The notes under the pieces are model-generated. The model had not been told where the DNA came from and made no database searches. It worked only from the letters and a program-made list of their open reading frames with translations. Positions 12,325-21,719 of a stretch of DNA of 64,000 nt are shown piece by piece. Origin of the DNA: Omphiscola glabra (Eukaryota; Mollusca; Gastropoda; Lymnaeidae); NCBI GenBank assembly GCA_964017045.1, contig OZ024804.1:20136537-20200536 (forward strand), in the 5' to 3' direction. A program made the translations under genes and the position numbers. The first letter of the stretch is position 1. The number at the start of each line of letters is the position of its first letter.

Positions 12325-13830
12325 TCAAAAATCCCATTTGTTATTACTTGAAATATCCGTAGACGTAGCGTTGTTTGAAACGTCTTCTTCGACAAACACA
12401 GTTCCTGTGCTCTGTTGTTTTCTTCTTTTCAATAATTTTCTTCTTTTCAATAACAAACTACCGACGACAGCTGACAATATGAAAATTATTATTCCTAAAG
12501 TAACTGCTATTATTATGAACACATACATGTCAACTTTACTTCCTTCAAACTCCCCCGTGTTTGACAGATTTCTTGTGTCATTGCAGGTTGATTGAAAACA
12601 AGGTGTAACTTCAGACGATGACGAATTTTCTGAAGCTCCAGTAGGTACTCCAGCAAAAGTCAATACTTGTTCTTGTACAAAATCTGATTCAGACTCTGTA
12701 AGACTTGACGTATTTAAATCTGATATGGTACTTGAGCTTGATTCTGATATTGAAGTAGATTTTTCAATTTCATCTTTGGACAATTTTGACTTTGAAAATG
12801 TATATTTCTGTTGTTGGGTTACTGACCATGTCAACTTAGTTACAAAAGTTGTGGGTGACGTATGCTGTGTAGGGCTTGGTGTGTTAAAAGATGCAATGTC
12901 GCTTTTAAAGGTTCCACACATCGTCCTATTTAATTGATCAGTTATGTCGATGAAGTGTTTATTTTTCAAAGACTGTCCGACACCAGATAACACAATAAAA
13001 CAATTCTTACAACAGGATGTAGCATTCATCTGGATTGTGTACCATCTCTGCATATGTTGGGGTTGGTAGTTCTTTGTCATTCTTTGACAAATGAAGTAAA
13101 ATTGATCATTTTTTTCACAGACGAACACCGACTGGTAATTTTCAGCATGTGACTTGTTAGTGAACGCTTTAATCTTGGTGACAGTTGTGTTGTCTGTAAT
13201 TCGTGATATAGAATACTCTAATGTTAAATCAATGCACAAAGCTGCATACAATCTGTTGGATACAAAAGTAATTATAAATAGAAAGAAAAAAAAAGAAGAA
13301 AAAGAACGCTATTGATTAAAATACAACAACTAAAATGTTTACAAAATCCACAGAAATAAAGGAATTATATGCACCAATGATCTTTGGGGTGGGGTTTACA
13401 TTTAAAATAATGTAAAAGCAGGCCTGTAAAACATACGGAATGTGGGCCACATGCGTCACGTGCGGGACCACTTTGCGGCCATCGAGTCAACGAAATGTTC
13501 TATTTTTTAAAATTATTTTCTTAATAGCTACCCCCTCCCCCGGGTCCTATTTTCTTTCCACCCTCTCAAGTTTTTCATAAAGTATTACTGATCACTCTAC
13601 ATAATGAGCTGTGCTGGCATGATTTAAAGGAAACTGCTTACGATGAATATTTTTAGACTTTATGTAAAAAAACGTCATTACTTGTTGATGCGGCCAAATT
13701 TCACAGAGCCATACGAACTCTCCGTGTAGATAATTTTGTTGATCTCTAGCTTAGAATCAACTGAATCTCTCGCCTTGGTTATCTTGAAGTAAATTATCGC
13801 GATTAAAAGAACGATACGCAATGACGCCAT
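12325..13830 (-). CDS. Gene B: single-pass membrane protein, Cys-rich head, Ser/Thr stalk (358 aa)
   Basis: Two coding exons, 13830-13682 and 13252-12325. Donor AA|GTAATG and acceptor CCAACAG|A give a phase-2 junction, producing ...GRINK-LYAALC... An acceptor at 13861 upstream of the start codon implies a 5'UTR intron. Residues 1-20 form a signal peptide (MASLRIVLLIAIIYFKITKA). Cysteines at about 56, 95, 105, 130, 131, 134 and 162 form the head, containing FVCEKNDQFYFICQR and QRWYTIQMN. Residues about 165-285 are a Ser/Thr-rich stalk, probably O-glycosylated, with a PCFQSTC pair near its end. The membrane segment is about 292-318, followed by a basic KRRKLLKRRK anchor and a short acidic tail without tyrosine. 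AATAAA lies at 12240-12235. The 13253-13681 intron carries a hAT-type MITE. No named function is recognised; a surface receptor or recognition role is inferred from topology and paralogy with genes A, D, E and F. Confidence 0.8.
13419..13621. mobile_element. Degraded hAT-type MITE inside the gene B intron
   Basis: It starts CAGGCCTGTAAAACATACGG and ends with the inverse of CATGCCAGCACAGC. It shares internal sequence (TTTTTCATAAAGTATTAC) and a CGGCC-rich left part with the element at 2153-2347. The putative 8-bp flanks match at only 5 of 8 positions, so it is older. Confidence 0.6.
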
Positions 13831-14086
13831 TTTTAAAGCACGTTGTAGTTGCTCAGATGATCTGTAGATAAAAGATGAGATGTGGATGTTTCTTTTTGGA
13901 CACAAAAATTGCTTGACATAAATCATTTCAATAATGATAATTTTTAAAGGTAATTGAAATTGAAAATTGTGTTAGTGTTTCAGTTATCAATGATTTAATA
14001 AATTATGTCCACCATTAAACATGCATATAACTTAATGCTGATCTAAACAAGTTGCAATCAGTTCTTAGCCATAGAGAAAGTTGCAC

Positions 14087-14145
14087 CTGTAGTCGCGTGT
14101 TAACTTTAAGGAAAGTATGATAAGGAAACATTGCGTTTATATAAA
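14087..14145 (-). promoter_or_regulatory. Candidate TATA box and 5'UTR exon for gene B
   Basis: A TTTATATAAA box on the minus strand at 14145-14136 lies about 45-50 bp upstream of a possible donor CAG|GTGCAA at 14087/14086. The gene B start exon begins at an acceptor (TTTTATCTACAG) at 13861, so a short non-coding exon is expected in this area. There is no direct evidence that these two sites are joined. Confidence 0.3.
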
Positions 14146-14344
14146 AAAAAAGAAAGAAAGAATGAACAGTTAACAGACAGAAAGATTTACTTGTCTCATT
14201 ATCAGAGTAATTTATATTAATTTTCTCACGTATTGTCTTTAAAAAGCTTGTGACTTTCTTTATAAAAAATATAATTGTAAAATCATTTATTCATAAGTAA
14301 AAAAAATAATTAATCACCCAAGATACTACGTTAATAAATATAAA

Positions 14345-14895
14345 CTAGCGAGCACCCGGCATGCATTGCAAAGCCATTCAAAGAAAAATTTGTTTGTGTT
14401 TTAATTACGTTTTTTTCAAGTAATTCTAAAATAGAAAATAGTTTTTGTTTTTTCCGTCCGGTGCTTACACAAATAAATTGGAAGGTTTTTCGACTCGTGA
14501 ACAGGCCACATACTGCTGTTCACGTGAGAAGCATGGATTTTCACAATGTATTCACACACTTGTAGCGATTGATCCACCCATGCAGCAGTTCTGTTTGAAA
14601 TTATATTTACATAGCTCACATAAAAAACTTTAAAAAATAAGGCCCGTGGCCCCAGGCGCCAAATTGGAAAATGGCTGTACTAATTCAGAAACATAATTAT
14701 TATGTCACACAAAATGGAATGCCGCTTGTATTTTATTCAACCCATTTTAAATATATATTTATTTTTTTTTAAAAACATGTTTGTGTCAGACTTTGTGTAA
14801 GTACATTCCGAATCCTGTAGAGTGGTAAATAATTCTACAGAATCGTTTTATTATGAACAATGACAATGCTTTTTTTTATATATATTAAGTCGAAT
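14345..14895 (-). mobile_element. Helitron-like element, 3' end shared with the 31.8 kb copy
   Basis: Read on the minus strand, it ends TTGCAATGCATGCCGGGTGC then TCGCTAG at 14345, followed by T, as Helitrons do. About 65 bp up to this end, including TTAATTAAAACACAAACA, match the end of the 31823-32556 element. An internal match (TTTCTGAATTAG then CCATTTT) lies near 14680-14715. The 5' boundary near 14895 is approximate. No helicase is encoded, so it is non-autonomous. Confidence 0.65.
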
Positions 14896-14899
14896 ATAG

Positions 14900-15900
14900 C
14901 GTTCATTTCTCTCAAGGAAAATTATACAATTTTTTTAATGAGATTCATTAACATTAATATATTTTAAGTATTATACAACCTGCTGACGTGTTATAAAGAA
15001 ATTCTACATTTCACTTTTGTGCAGACACTTTGAAATCCTAAGAAAAAGTAAAACTTCGCCTCTGCTGCATTATTCACCTTATCAACATGAACCAAAAAAG
15101 TAAACATTTTGCTGTGTTTTAGAAAACAAGTATAAACTCTTGATACATATCGTTTGTTGTAACCACTAATCAATCCCAGACAACATCAAACAATAAACCT
15201 GACGCTATTCTTACAACAAATAATAAATCATACGCTTTTCGCACACAATTTATATTCAGTGATTTCACTTCCTATTATTTTTGGCACTTAAATTGATGAT
15301 TTTCAAATTACCCACTCAATAAGAGGAATTATTTTGTCAAAACAGATAATTGAAAACAACACTGAATGCAATGAGGAAATATAATGATTAATAAAAAGCA
15401 TTACAGTCTATTTGTCTGTTAACAGATAGCTGTCCGCCCCTGTAACGTGTGAAAAACTGGCGAAGGCGCAAAAAAATAAATAATACAAAAGAAAATCCTA
15501 TATGCAGTATTCAAATGACTTTTGGGAAAATTCATTTTTAAATTCGAGTGTGTGTTTCTAAGAGACGTTACCGGACCTGGCAGACGCCTTCTGTTAGGAA
15601 TAAGAAAGTGTGTCGATAAGAGTGCAATTTAGAACGGCCCAGGTGGAGTGTAACTTGATAGAATGCGCTGGCCTACAAAAGCAAATTCACCTGAAAGTCT
15701 AGCGACACTCAAGTGAAAAAATACCCACTTGTTGGGTGGGAATTTTGTATGGTTGGTTTTTGTTACGCTGAGGTGTATCCAATGCAACTAAACACTGACC
15801 TACATGTGTGACTGCCTTCATTTCTTCTGGTAATGATGGTAGTAATATTAAATAACTTCGAAAATAGAGAAAAACATCCTTAGCATCAATACAATGATTT
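14900..15900. other. Non-coding stretch, nothing recognised
   Basis: AT-rich with short chance frames only. A somewhat GC-richer patch at 15550-15660 has no recognised match. Confidence 0.4.
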
Positions 15901-16150
15901 AACAGCCGATAGTGCTGTACCAACAATTAGTGCTGTACCTGCTAATAATTATGTAACTGCTAATAGTGCTGTTCAAGCTATTAGTTCTGTACCAGCTAAT
16001 AGTGCTGTACCTGCTAATAATTATGTAACTGCTAATAGTTCTGTACCTGCTGATGGTGCTATTACTGCTAATGGTGCTGCAACTGCTGATAGTGCTATAA
16101 CTGCTAAGAATGCTGTAACTGCTAAAAGTGCCGAAACCGCTAACAGTTAG
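15884..16150 (+). repeat. 18-bp minisatellite, open as a hexapeptide repeat
   Basis: The unit is approximately GCTGTAACTGCTAATAGT. On the plus strand it reads without a stop from 15884 to the TAG at 16148-16150 as repeats of S-A-V-T-A-N-like hexapeptides (SAVPAN, NYVTAN, SAITAK). It has no ATG in frame, no splice evidence and no signal peptide. It is most likely a minisatellite that happens to be in a multiple of three. Confidence 0.6.
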
Positions 16151-16199
16151 CAAACTGCTGATAGTGATGTAACTAAACAAAGCAAATAATATATTCACC

Positions 16200-17085
16200 T
16201 GCTAGCTCCAATATTAAAAAATAATAAAGTAATGAACATGACTTAAAGTAAGGATGATACTCTACATGTTACTCCTCTCATTATATTGTGTCTATTGCAT
16301 ACATTAACCCTTTCAACAACGCGTCAACTCCCATTCAATTGAACCTATAGTTAAAGAAATGTAATGAAAAAAAAAATACAATAATAATTTGACAATAATA
16401 CGTTTGTACACACTTTCGTTCAAACAAATCACCCTGTTTCTACTCACACCATTTTATTAGACACCATTATTATAATGTTTTGTGTACTTCGAAAGAATTT
16501 TCGCTAGACAAAATCCGTTGTAACAAATCTCTATCATTTCTAGCTTGCAGACTTAACACATATTTTTAAAAAATAATAAAATATAAGTAAAATTTTCGCA
16601 CAGAAATTCGTTTGAATGACATTCTTCTGTTCGACCACATTTTCCGTTCGATCAAATTTCCTTTCGAACAAACTTCAAATTTTCAGTCGATCAAATTTCT
16701 TTTCTCACAAATATCCGGTTAAACTCATAATGTGTGCAGGTTCTAATGTCTTTACTTATCATTTCTACTTAATTGAATTAATGATGTTATATGTTGTTTT
16801 TTTTCAGTAATTTGTTTTTATGTTACATTTTAAGTTTTTTTAAAAGGCTAGCAGATATCACTTTTGCATTTTACCTCACTCTTCTACTTTAGACAAGATG
16901 ACAAATCATCTGAACTTGCGTACTCCAATGCTGTGCTTGAATCAAATTAATTCTAATATCAAACTGGGTAACGGAGGTTTATGCTATTGAAGACATGTAC
17001 TCCATTTCCATCAAATTCAAAATTCTTTCTTTTGAAATTATGAAATATAAATGAATTATTTTTACACATTTTTTGTGTTTTTTTA
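16200..17085. other. Non-coding stretch
   Basis: At 16612-16705 a short motif (TTCG-TC-ACA/CAAATTTC) is loosely repeated. Nothing else was recognised. Confidence 0.4.
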
Positions 17086-17089
17086 TATA

Positions 17090-17335
17090 ACAAGAAGGTG
17101 CTACTTTAAGAACAAATAGTGACAATTTAGGTACAAGCTGGCGCTACTTTAATTACAAGAAGGTGCTACTTTAAGTCCAAGCAAGTGCTACTTAAGCACA
17201 AGAAGGTGCTACTTTAAGTACAAGAAGGTGCAAGTCTAGGTACAAGCAGGTTCTAACTTAAGTACAAGCAGGTTCTACCTTAAGTACAGGCAGATGCTAA
17301 TTTAAGTACAAGATGGTGCTACTTTAAGTCATTCT
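17090..17335. repeat. ~22-bp minisatellite, about ten copies
   Basis: The unit is approximately AAGTACAAGAAGGTGCTACTTT, with variants such as AAGCAGGTTCTACCTT. Copies have diverged and spacing varies by a few bases. Confidence 0.7.
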
Positions 17336-17399
17336 AACAGTTATTTTCAATAGCTTTTAAATATGGGTCATACACTTGCCTTTAAAGACAATAAATTTG

Positions 17400-17660
17400 A
17401 GTAGAGACCGACCGAAAGGGATTTTCTGACTTTCGGCCGAAACCTGAAACGGAAACCAAAAGCTTAGCGAGACTTTCGGCAAAAGCGAAGCCGAAAGAAA
17501 AAGTTTTACGAGACTCTCGACCGAAACCAAAAGATTTAAACATTTAAAAAATCGTTTTCGCACACGTTCTGAGCACCGGGAAAAATGACGGCTTTTTCTG
17601 GCAATTTGTATTTGTCTTAAGGCACTTTCATACAAATTACCCAAAGAAGTGAACATACGC
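17400..17660. repeat. CCGAAA-rich dispersed repeat, possible DNA-transposon end
   Basis: It opens GAGACCGACCGAAAGGGATT and contains many TTTCGG/CCGAAA words in both orientations (CTTTCGGCCGAAACC). Repeats opening with GACCGACCGAAA and dense in CCGAAA are widespread in animal genomes as ends of DNA transposons. The other end was not found. Confidence 0.4.
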
Positions 17661-17759
17661 CCCTAAGCATTCTTGTTTACCATCCAATGTGTATGGGATT
17701 AACGTTGAAAAAGTCAATGGACCATTTTCCCTTGGATGTAAGCCGCCTTGCCTTATCAT

Positions 17760-17797
17760 CACACACACACAGACACACACACGCACACACACACACA
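17760..17797. repeat. (AC)n microsatellite
   Basis: An interrupted CA repeat with single G interruptions. Confidence 0.85.
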
Positions 17798-18303
17798 TAC
17801 TTTTGGTAACACATCACCTGACGTAACACATTTTTAAAATTGTGTATCATCACCGGGAACGGCTTTCGATAACAATCCATGTGAAAGATTTAATATCATT
17901 TAATCTCAAATTTACTGTCTAATTTTGTAATCAAGTCATTGTATAGAATGCCTAGGCAAAGTGTATAATAGCCAGGCCTGGATTAACCATTAGGCAAATA
18001 AGGCACGTGCCTTGGGCACCAAGCGTTTGGGGGCACCACAAGTCCTCAAGAAATATTTTTTTTAGCAAATTTGAACAAGATCAACTGATTATAGCACTGC
18101 GTGAGATCTAAGACATCATATTTTGGTAAAATATCATCAATACCTTTCATCATATTTACCCCATTAAGACATGTGTCTCATTTCCCATTAAAAATTGTTT
18201 ATTATGAAGAATAACGTTAGAGAAAACCTTGCCCGAAGCAGATATACTTTTTCTTACGTATTTAAAATCTTGAATGTTAAAAAAAAGAGATCCCCCTTTT
18301 TTT

Positions 18304-18348
18304 TATTTGGATGTTTGAATAAGAGATCCCCATTCAAACATCCAAATA
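18304..18348. repeat. Perfect 17-bp inverted repeat (hairpin)
   Basis: The arms TATTTGGATGTTTGAAT (18304-18320) and ATTCAAACATCCAAATA (18332-18348) are perfectly complementary around an 11-bp loop. The loop word AGAGATCCCC also occurs just upstream of the left arm, suggesting a small inverted duplication. Confidence 0.7.
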
Positions 18349-18758
18349 TAATTTTTTGTGGTGACATCATGGGGGTGGATAAGGTTAACTTTTTTTCAGA
18401 AATAATACTAAGGACAACGCTTAGCAGTGTAGAAATGAAACTAAAAGAAACGACACATTCGTTTTTAATCAAGTATATGTCAAATAGCTGTTATAAGATA
18501 ATAACTTTAACAGATAAGATGGAGAGATGGTTAGATTTAGAACTTCAGAAATACTTGACTTTAATTTGTTTATTTTTAATTTATTTACATTTTAAAAAAA
18601 AAATTTTGAGAATATATATTTTTTAATTAATTTTATAAATTGTTAATTAGATAAAATATAATATGCCAAATACATTAAAAGTAGTTTACACCAGTTGTAA
18701 ATAGAATAGATAAGCCTCTTTATATAAGTGAAGCGCTTCCATTTTAGGGAGACAGAGA

Positions 18759-18770
18759 TAGAGAAAGAGC

Positions 18771-18825
<55 letters not shown>

Positions 18826-18828
18826 GGT

Positions 18829-18862
<34 letters not shown>

Positions 18863-18883
18863 AAGGGTGAGAGAGAGAGAGAG
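18759..18883. repeat. (GA)n microsatellite
   Basis: A long GAGA tract with GGGTGA interruptions repeated twice. Open frames across it on either strand are low-complexity artefacts. Confidence 0.9.
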
Positions 18884-19192
18884 TCAAATTCACACGACGT
18901 ACATAACTTACTGGCCAATTACATGTTCATAATAATGTACTTTGCAATAATGAACACATTATTTCTTAATTAAATATATTACATAGTACAGATGACCATT
19001 TTGTTGAGTACACTTTCGACACATATTCATAATAACATAGAGATCATATATTTTTATATAATAATTTTTGTTTAAATAGTATATTCATTTAATTTGAATA
19101 TGTAAACGGTGGATACAACAGTTTGAATCTCGGGTCTTTACACACAGAAAAAATAAGTATAGTGCCAGCAGATACTGGAATCATCAGATTAA

Positions 19193-19699
19193 TTAAACAA
19201 TACGTGGTCGCATGTACGCGTGATTGCTTCGTAAAGACTCGTTTGGTTCGTCGTAAATGTTCGTGTAATCATGTAACGTCTTTGGATTATCGTTCACGTT
19301 CGTGGACGCCATTTCCGTTGTTGTAGTTCTTTGAATTTCTGCAAACGTGAACGTGGGCCGCGGGGCCGGGACAGTTAGTTTGTTTTTTCTCCGATGTGCC
19401 GTCACTACCAACACAAGTGCTACAGCCAAGGCAACGACAACAGAACCCAAGACCACACCAACTGTGATAGGAACCGACACGTGAACTTTGTTTGATGAGG
19501 CACTCGTGTCACACTGGCACGCCGTTGACGTTGATGAAGATGTCGTGAAGTCCGTCGGCTGCAACGATGTGATGTCGGTAAACACGTCCGTGGTTTCTTC
19601 CGGAGTGAATGTCGAAGTAAAATTGTAGTCAGTGTAACCGCCAGATGATGATGGCACGAATATAAAAAAAATTGCAGCTAGTAGAGTTATGTAACCCAT
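19193..19699 (-). CDS. Gene C: short single-pass membrane protein lacking the Cys-rich head (168 aa)
   Basis: One coding exon. A strong acceptor (long T/C tract plus CAG) places the exon start at 19713, so a 5'UTR intron is likely; the first ATG is at 19699. Residues 1-20 form a signal peptide (MGYITLLAAIFFIFVPSSSG). Residues 21-70 are a Thr/Ser-rich stalk with only one CQC pair. The membrane segment is about 75-100 and closely resembles that of gene D: S-[NT]-K-V-x-[VL]-S-V-x-I near its start, GSV and VALV within it, then RR-x-K and VP after it. The tail contains HDYTNIYDEP (Tyr145, Tyr149) and AYMRP (Tyr162); Y-T-N-I fits the Tyr-x-Asn pattern bound by Grb2-type SH2 domains. Gene B, D and E ectodomains have an intron and seven or eight cysteines here, so C looks like a headless member. 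Function is unknown; an adaptor or co-receptor role is only inferred. Confidence 0.7.
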   Translation of the reverse strand: MGYITLLAAIFFIFVPSSSGGYTDYNFTSTFTPEETTDVFTDITSLQPTDFTTSSSTSTACQCDTSASSNKVHVSVPITVGVVLGSVVVALAVALVLVVTAHRRKNKLTVPAPRPTFTFAEIQRTTTTEMASTNVNDNPKTLHDYTNIYDEPNESLRSNHAYMRPRIV

Positions 19700-19780
19700 A
19701 TGTGCTGCTGTGGCTGAAAAAAGGGGGAAAAAAGTTTATACACGCCTATGTTTAGGTATGAAAGTTTTGATACTTTAAAA

Positions 19781-19951
19781 CAGCGGTTCTCAGTCTGTGG
19801 AGGTCGAACTACTCTTACAAAGTGGTCGCCTAAAACCATCGGAAAACTCATATTTATGAAGAAGCTAAGAAAATAATTTTATAGTCATCGTCACCAAAAC
19901 ACGAACAACTGTATTAAAGGGTTGCGGCTTTAGGAAGGTTAAGAACCACTG
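19781..19951. mobile_element. hAT-type MITE with perfect 8-bp target duplication
   Basis: The 171-bp element starts CAGCGGTTCTCAGTC and ends AAGGTTAAGAACCACTG, an imperfect inverted repeat. It is flanked by CTTTAAAA on both sides (19773-19780 and 19952-19959). It lies just upstream of the gene C exon, possibly within its 5'UTR intron or promoter. Confidence 0.85.
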
Positions 19952-20599
19952 CTTTAAAAAAAAAAACTTTTAAAAACCTCATTAAACTATAAAACTAGGA
20001 TGTGCTTAAACGATTCATGTGTATAAAAATGAATTAGATTGAAATCTGTATTAATGTAAATCTACAATGTGCTTACAGGAGCGAACTACTCATATGTACA
20101 ATAAGGAAAGGGATTACGTTCTGTAATAATATAAAACCTATTATGGCCTTAATGGAATGCAGTACTGATGTGGTCTAATGCAAAACTATTCTTTCGTTCA
20201 TATTGGTTTCTGCCTAATTCGTTTTATACTAAGTATTACATTCATGTAACAGGTGATCTTTTATTACGTTTTTTACGATACATTTATATGTGAATGTATG
20301 TGATGTGTTAGTAATTAATTAGTCGATGCATCAATCATCCTATTTAAATACTGACCTTAATTTGGTGTACGTCGTGAAATTCTCAACTCGTCTACGTAAT
20401 ATTATCGTAACGCATCACAGCCGTGTGGTAACAGGCGCGTTCAGGTGGCGACAACGTCTGTGTTGTCTGCCAGAGCTGGGCCGTGGATGACACTGACATT
20501 CCACTGTGCAATAAGGGGAACGGTGACATTCGCCGTCACGGCTGACAATCTTCGTTATGTAGTTAAGACAGCGTCAGTGCACTAGAGAACTTAGTTCAT

Positions 20600-21345
20600 A
20601 CAGAACTTAGTCCCCCCCCCCCCACTTCGCTCGGGGTTCCGGTCGACAAGTCTGTAGTGGCTTGCCGATTTGGAAGAGCTGGCTACCGACCCCCTCGGCG
20701 TTAACCCGGGGCACATAACCACCCTTGCGTGTCACGCGTGGCAGACAAGAACATGCATGGTAGTTGTTGGAATAAACGGCTCCTACAGGGCTGCCACTTG
20801 TGATACTTCACAGGTGGAAGAAAAGGCAAACACAGGGTATGGATCATGATTACAAGTTGCCATTAAGGGATATGAGGCGAGAGGCTGTGGTGGAAGCCTC
20901 TAGCCGATGATTCTAAATAAGCAGCCCTGAGAAAGCTGCTACCAGGCAACCGTTTCGTCCAAGCTACTTCACGAATTAGTTGTGAGGTGGAAACCCACTG
21001 TAGCATCCCTCTTAGAGGGCGTCCGATGCTTCCCCGGGACGGATGGGGGGGGGGGCGGGGAGATATTAGGACGATAATTTTCCGTACCGGCCCCTAGGAA
21101 GGTGGACTGCAGACGCTTTAAACGCAGCGTCTTCGGTCGACCAGATGTCTCCGGACGGGGAGGGTCTCCGTCGGCAAACCCGATCGAGCTGTTGATGGTG
21201 GGGACGCTTCACGCCCGGGGAGGTGTCTGGCGTTACCCCGCACGGCCCGACGACGGGGAAACCCGGCGCCTGGCAGGTGTGGGTGGGTGCCGGGGAGGGC
21301 ATAAGGAGCGCGAGCTCGACGGCCCGCTGACACCATTTCCTAATT
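20600..21345. mobile_element. GC-rich block, candidate 5' region of a non-LTR element
   Basis: About 750 bp is much richer in GC than its surroundings and begins with a C-run near 20612. It contains CTCGGCGTTAACCCGGGGCA, a GGGGGGGGG-GCGGGG tract near 21045-21060 and frames full of Arg, Gly and Pro on both strands. Its composition, with runs of C and G and no AT-rich codons, resembles the 5' part of the retrotransposon at 57120-57575, but no clear identity was seen. No RT or endonuclease motif is present. The identification is tentative; it could also be a diverged rRNA-like or CpG-island sequence. Confidence 0.3.
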
Positions 21346-21454
21346 AGACATATGTCGTAGTTTTATAAATCGTTGTTCGTATAATTCTTAGAACTGTTGA
21401 TCTTCAAGATTATAAATCTTATTTTTTTTTTAGTTATTTTAATTATTTTAAATC

Positions 21455-21712
21455 TTAGCTTTCATTAATCAAATTTCGTTTCCATCTTAGTTTTTATTGA
21501 TCAAATTTCGTTTCACTCTTAGTTTTTATTGATCAAATTTCGTTTCACTCTTAGTTTTTATTGATCAAATTTCGTTTCCATCTTACTTTTTATTGATCAA
21601 ATTTCGTTTCCAGCTTATTTTTTATTGATCAAATTTTGTTTCCATCTTATTTTTTATTGATCAAATTTTGTTTCCATCTTAGTTTTTATTGATCAAATTC
21701 CGTTTAAATGCT
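21455..21712. repeat. 32-bp minisatellite, about eight copies
   Basis: The unit is TTTTTATTGATCAAATTTCG plus TTTCCATCTTAG. Most copies differ at one to three positions and the period is steady at 32. Confidence 0.85.
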
Positions 21713-21719
21713 AGTTCGT

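Noticed and set aside
17985..18060. Sequence like a DNA-transposon end (CAGGCCTGGATTAACC...GGGCACC)
   Set aside because: Only one end is recognisable and no partner or target duplication was found, so no element could be delimited.
18728..18973. Arg/Glu repeat frame
   Set aside because: It is a translation of the (GA)n microsatellite.
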